DNA of 64,000 bases from Jeotgalibacillus marinus. Lineage in GTDB: Bacteria > Bacillota > Bacilli > Bacillales > Jeotgalibacillaceae. Position numbers and translations under genes: made by a program. This document shows positions 62,419-64,000 of the stretch, one piece after another. The notes under the pieces were generated by a model. That model had not been told where the DNA came from. It worked only from the letters and a program-made list of their open reading frames with translations, and did not search any database. Within the stretch, counting starts at the first letter, position 1; every line of letters starts with the position of its first letter. The stretch spans positions 1-64,000 of the forward strand of contig NZ_JBFMIA010000006.1 in assembly GCF_040801915.1 (NCBI RefSeq), in the 5' to 3' direction.

Positions 62419-63816
62419 ATGAAGTTAGTAGCTGTTACTTCTTGTCCTGTTGGAATCGCTCATACGTATATGGCTGCAGAGAAGTTACAAAAGACAGCCG
62501 AGGAGTTTGGCTTTGAGATAAAAGTAGAAACTCAAGGGTCTGTGGGGATCGAAAATGGATTAACAGAAGAAGATATTCAAAAAGCTGATGGTGTCATTAT
62601 CGCTGCCGACAAAGGGATCGATATGAGCCGATTTGCAGGAAAGAAATTAATTGAAACGACGACAAAGGAAGCACTTAAAAATTCGAAATCGTTAATTGAA
62701 CAGTTTAAGACTGGAAATGTTGAAGTTTATGGAACATCAAATGATGCTGTAAAAGTAGAAAAAAAAGAACGTAAATCAGCTCAAAATCCGATTTATAAAC
62801 ATTTAATGAATGGTGTCTCTTATATGATTCCATTTGTTGTCCTTGGTGGTTTATTAATCGCCATTGCATTAGCTTTTGGCGGAGATCCAACTGGAGATGG
62901 GTTAGCGGTTGTTGAAGGGTCTATTTGGGAAAAGATTCTTGATGTAGGTAGCGCTGGATTCTTATTTATGGTGCCAATTTTAGCTGGATTTATTGCTTAT
63001 AGTATTGCAGATCGTCCTGGTCTTGCTCCTGGTATGATCGGTGGTTACATTGCAGCAAATGGAAGCTTTTATAATAGTGAAGCAGGTGCAGGGTTTCTTG
63101 GTGGAATTGTTGCTGGATTTTTAGCAGGTTATGTTGTTCTTTGGATTAAAAAATGGAAAGTACCAACTATGATTCAACCGATCATGCCGGTTCTCATTAT
63201 ACCAATTGTTTCAACTCTTATTGTCGCTTCTTTATTCATTTGGGTCATTGGTGCACCGTTTGCATCGATCATGACAGGTTTAACTTCTTTCTTAGATAGT
63301 ATGTCTGGTTCTAGTACGGTGTTATTAGCATTAATTCTAGGCGCAATGATTTCATTTGATATGGGTGGCCCTGTAAATAAAGTAGCGTTTCTGTTTGGTA
63401 GTAGTATGATTCAAGCAGGGAACACTGAAATTATGGGTGCGATTGCGGTTGCTATCTGTATTCCTCCGATTGGAATGGGTCTTGCAACGATGATCAATAA
63501 AAAGAAATACGAAAAAGAAGAGATTGATGCAGGGAAAGCAGCTTTCACAATGGGGTTTGTAGGAATTACTGAGGGAGCTATTCCATTTGCCGCTAAAGAT
63601 CCCCTACGTGTTATTCCAAGTATTATGGCTGGTTCAATGGTAGGTGCAGTGATTGCTATGCTAGGTCATGTAGGTAACAGTGTACCGCATGGAGGACCAG
63701 TAGTAGCCGCATTAGGTGCGGTGAGCAATTGGGGATGGTTCTTGATTGCCATTGCAGTTGGTGTTCTTGTAACCGCAATAATGGTTAACTTACTAAAGAA
63801 AAACGTTGAGGTGTAG
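62419..63816 (+). CDS. PTS fructose-family EIIBC component
   Basis: A sugar transporter of 465 residues. The EIIB domain (about 1-100) has the phosphorylated cysteine in AVTSCPVGIAHTYMAAEKL (Cys9). The EIIC membrane domain (about 115-460) has MNGVSYMIPFVVLGG, MGGPVNKVAFLFG and GITEGAIPFAAKDP. The start at the ATG at 62419 after GAGGATGG gives the standard N-terminus; the frame is open 21 codons further upstream without support. The EIIA gene follows after 3 bases. The sugar (fructose, mannose or mannosyl-glycerate type) cannot be told. Confidence 0.93.
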   Translation: MKLVAVTSCPVGIAHTYMAAEKLQKTAEEFGFEIKVETQGSVGIENGLTEEDIQKADGVIIAADKGIDMSRFAGKKLIETTTKEALKNSKSLIEQFKTGNVEVYGTSNDAVKVEKKERKSAQNPIYKHLMNGVSYMIPFVVLGGLLIAIALAFGGDPTGDGLAVVEGSIWEKILDVGSAGFLFMVPILAGFIAYSIADRPGLAPGMIGGYIAANGSFYNSEAGAGFLGGIVAGFLAGYVVLWIKKWKVPTMIQPIMPVLIIPIVSTLIVASLFIWVIGAPFASIMTGLTSFLDSMSGSSTVLLALILGAMISFDMGGPVNKVAFLFGSSMIQAGNTEIMGAIAVAICIPPIGMGLATMINKKKYEKEEIDAGKAAFTMGFVGITEGAIPFAAKDPLRVIPSIMAGSMVGAVIAMLGHVGNSVPHGGPVVAALGAVSNWGWFLIAIAVGVLVTAIMVNLLKKNVEV

Positions 63817-63819
63817 AAA

Positions 63820-64000
63820 ATGAAATTGATTGATTTAGTAACGGAAGACTTAATTTTACTAGAAACAACGGGAGATACAAAGGAACAAATCGTCAGTGAA
63901 ATGGTTGAGTTAATCGATAACAACAATGGTTTACTAGATAAAAATTTATATGAAAAAGCTGTCTTTGATAGAGAAGCGATTAGCACGACAGGAATCGGCT
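63820..64000 (+). CDS. PTS fructose-family EIIA component (partial)
   Basis: N-terminal 60 codons of an EIIA protein, cut by the window end: MKLIDLVTEDLILLETTGDT and KAVFDREAISTTGIG, the segment just before the phosphorylated histidine of the fructose/mannitol EIIA family. GAGGTG lies before the ATG, 3 bases after the EIIBC stop, so EIIA is a separate protein here, not fused. Confidence 0.9.
   Translation, partial: MKLIDLVTEDLILLETTGDTKEQIVSEMVELIDNNNGLLDKNLYEKAVFDREAISTTGIG

Overview
The window is a chromosomal segment of a low-GC Gram-positive bacterium of the Bacillaceae. Strong GGAGG-type ribosome binding sites, a Bacillus-type purine operon (purEKBCSQLFMNH-D) with PurR boxes and a guanine riboswitch, and a yebG-pur / yerA-yerB-yerC-pcrB-pcrA-ligA-yerH / proline symporter / gatCAB-dgkB-rlmCD order close to that of Bacillus subtilis all support this. 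The species cannot be named from the sequence alone.

Layout. 1-100: 3' end of a 5S rRNA gene and its terminator. 180-5010: NAD biosynthesis, with nifS divergent from nadB-nadC-nadA. 5010-8260: a decayed accessory stretch with a broken ROK-family regulator, an intact purine nucleoside phosphorylase gene, a fragment of a NupC-type nucleoside transporter and the 3' remnant of a group II intron. 8480-21900: yebG and the complete IMP biosynthesis operon behind PurR boxes, one promoter and a guanine riboswitch, with an extra terminator-like hairpin between purH and purD. 22200-22860: a c-di-GMP-I riboswitch in front of a 38-codon sinI-like anti-repressor gene, convergent with sinR. 23100-33300: a small membrane protein, yerA, yerB, yerC, pcrB, pcrA, ligA and yerH. 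33390-41320: the glycogen operon glgBCDAP on the minus strand. 41690-43190: a sodium/proline symporter. 43400-47900: an accessory patch of small unknown genes, plasmid-like gene remnants and three secreted or membrane proteins. 48070-56160: yueI, gatCAB, a thioredoxin-like protein, dgkB, a 21-bp tandem repeat, a Nudix hydrolase and rlmCD. 56500-60150: accessory genes (MerR-like/DUF3967, CAP-domain secreted protein, a frameshifted MazG-like gene, a Bax inhibitor-1-like membrane protein, a small basic protein). 60350-64000: a PRD-type PTS regulator followed by fructose-family EIIBC and EIIA, the last cut by the window end.

How parts connect. The purine genes make IMP, and their leader reads guanine or hypoxanthine while PurR boxes lie upstream. 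PNP and the broken nupC point to a nucleoside salvage locus that is being lost. NifS probably supplies sulfur for the Fe-S cluster of NadA. The most unusual arrangement is the c-di-GMP riboswitch directly upstream of a sinI homologue beside sinR. It suggests that the second messenger directly sets the level of the anti-repressor of the biofilm regulator. The cre-like sites before the glycogen and PTS operons suggest CcpA control. All functions are inferred from sequence pattern recognition; no database search was run.
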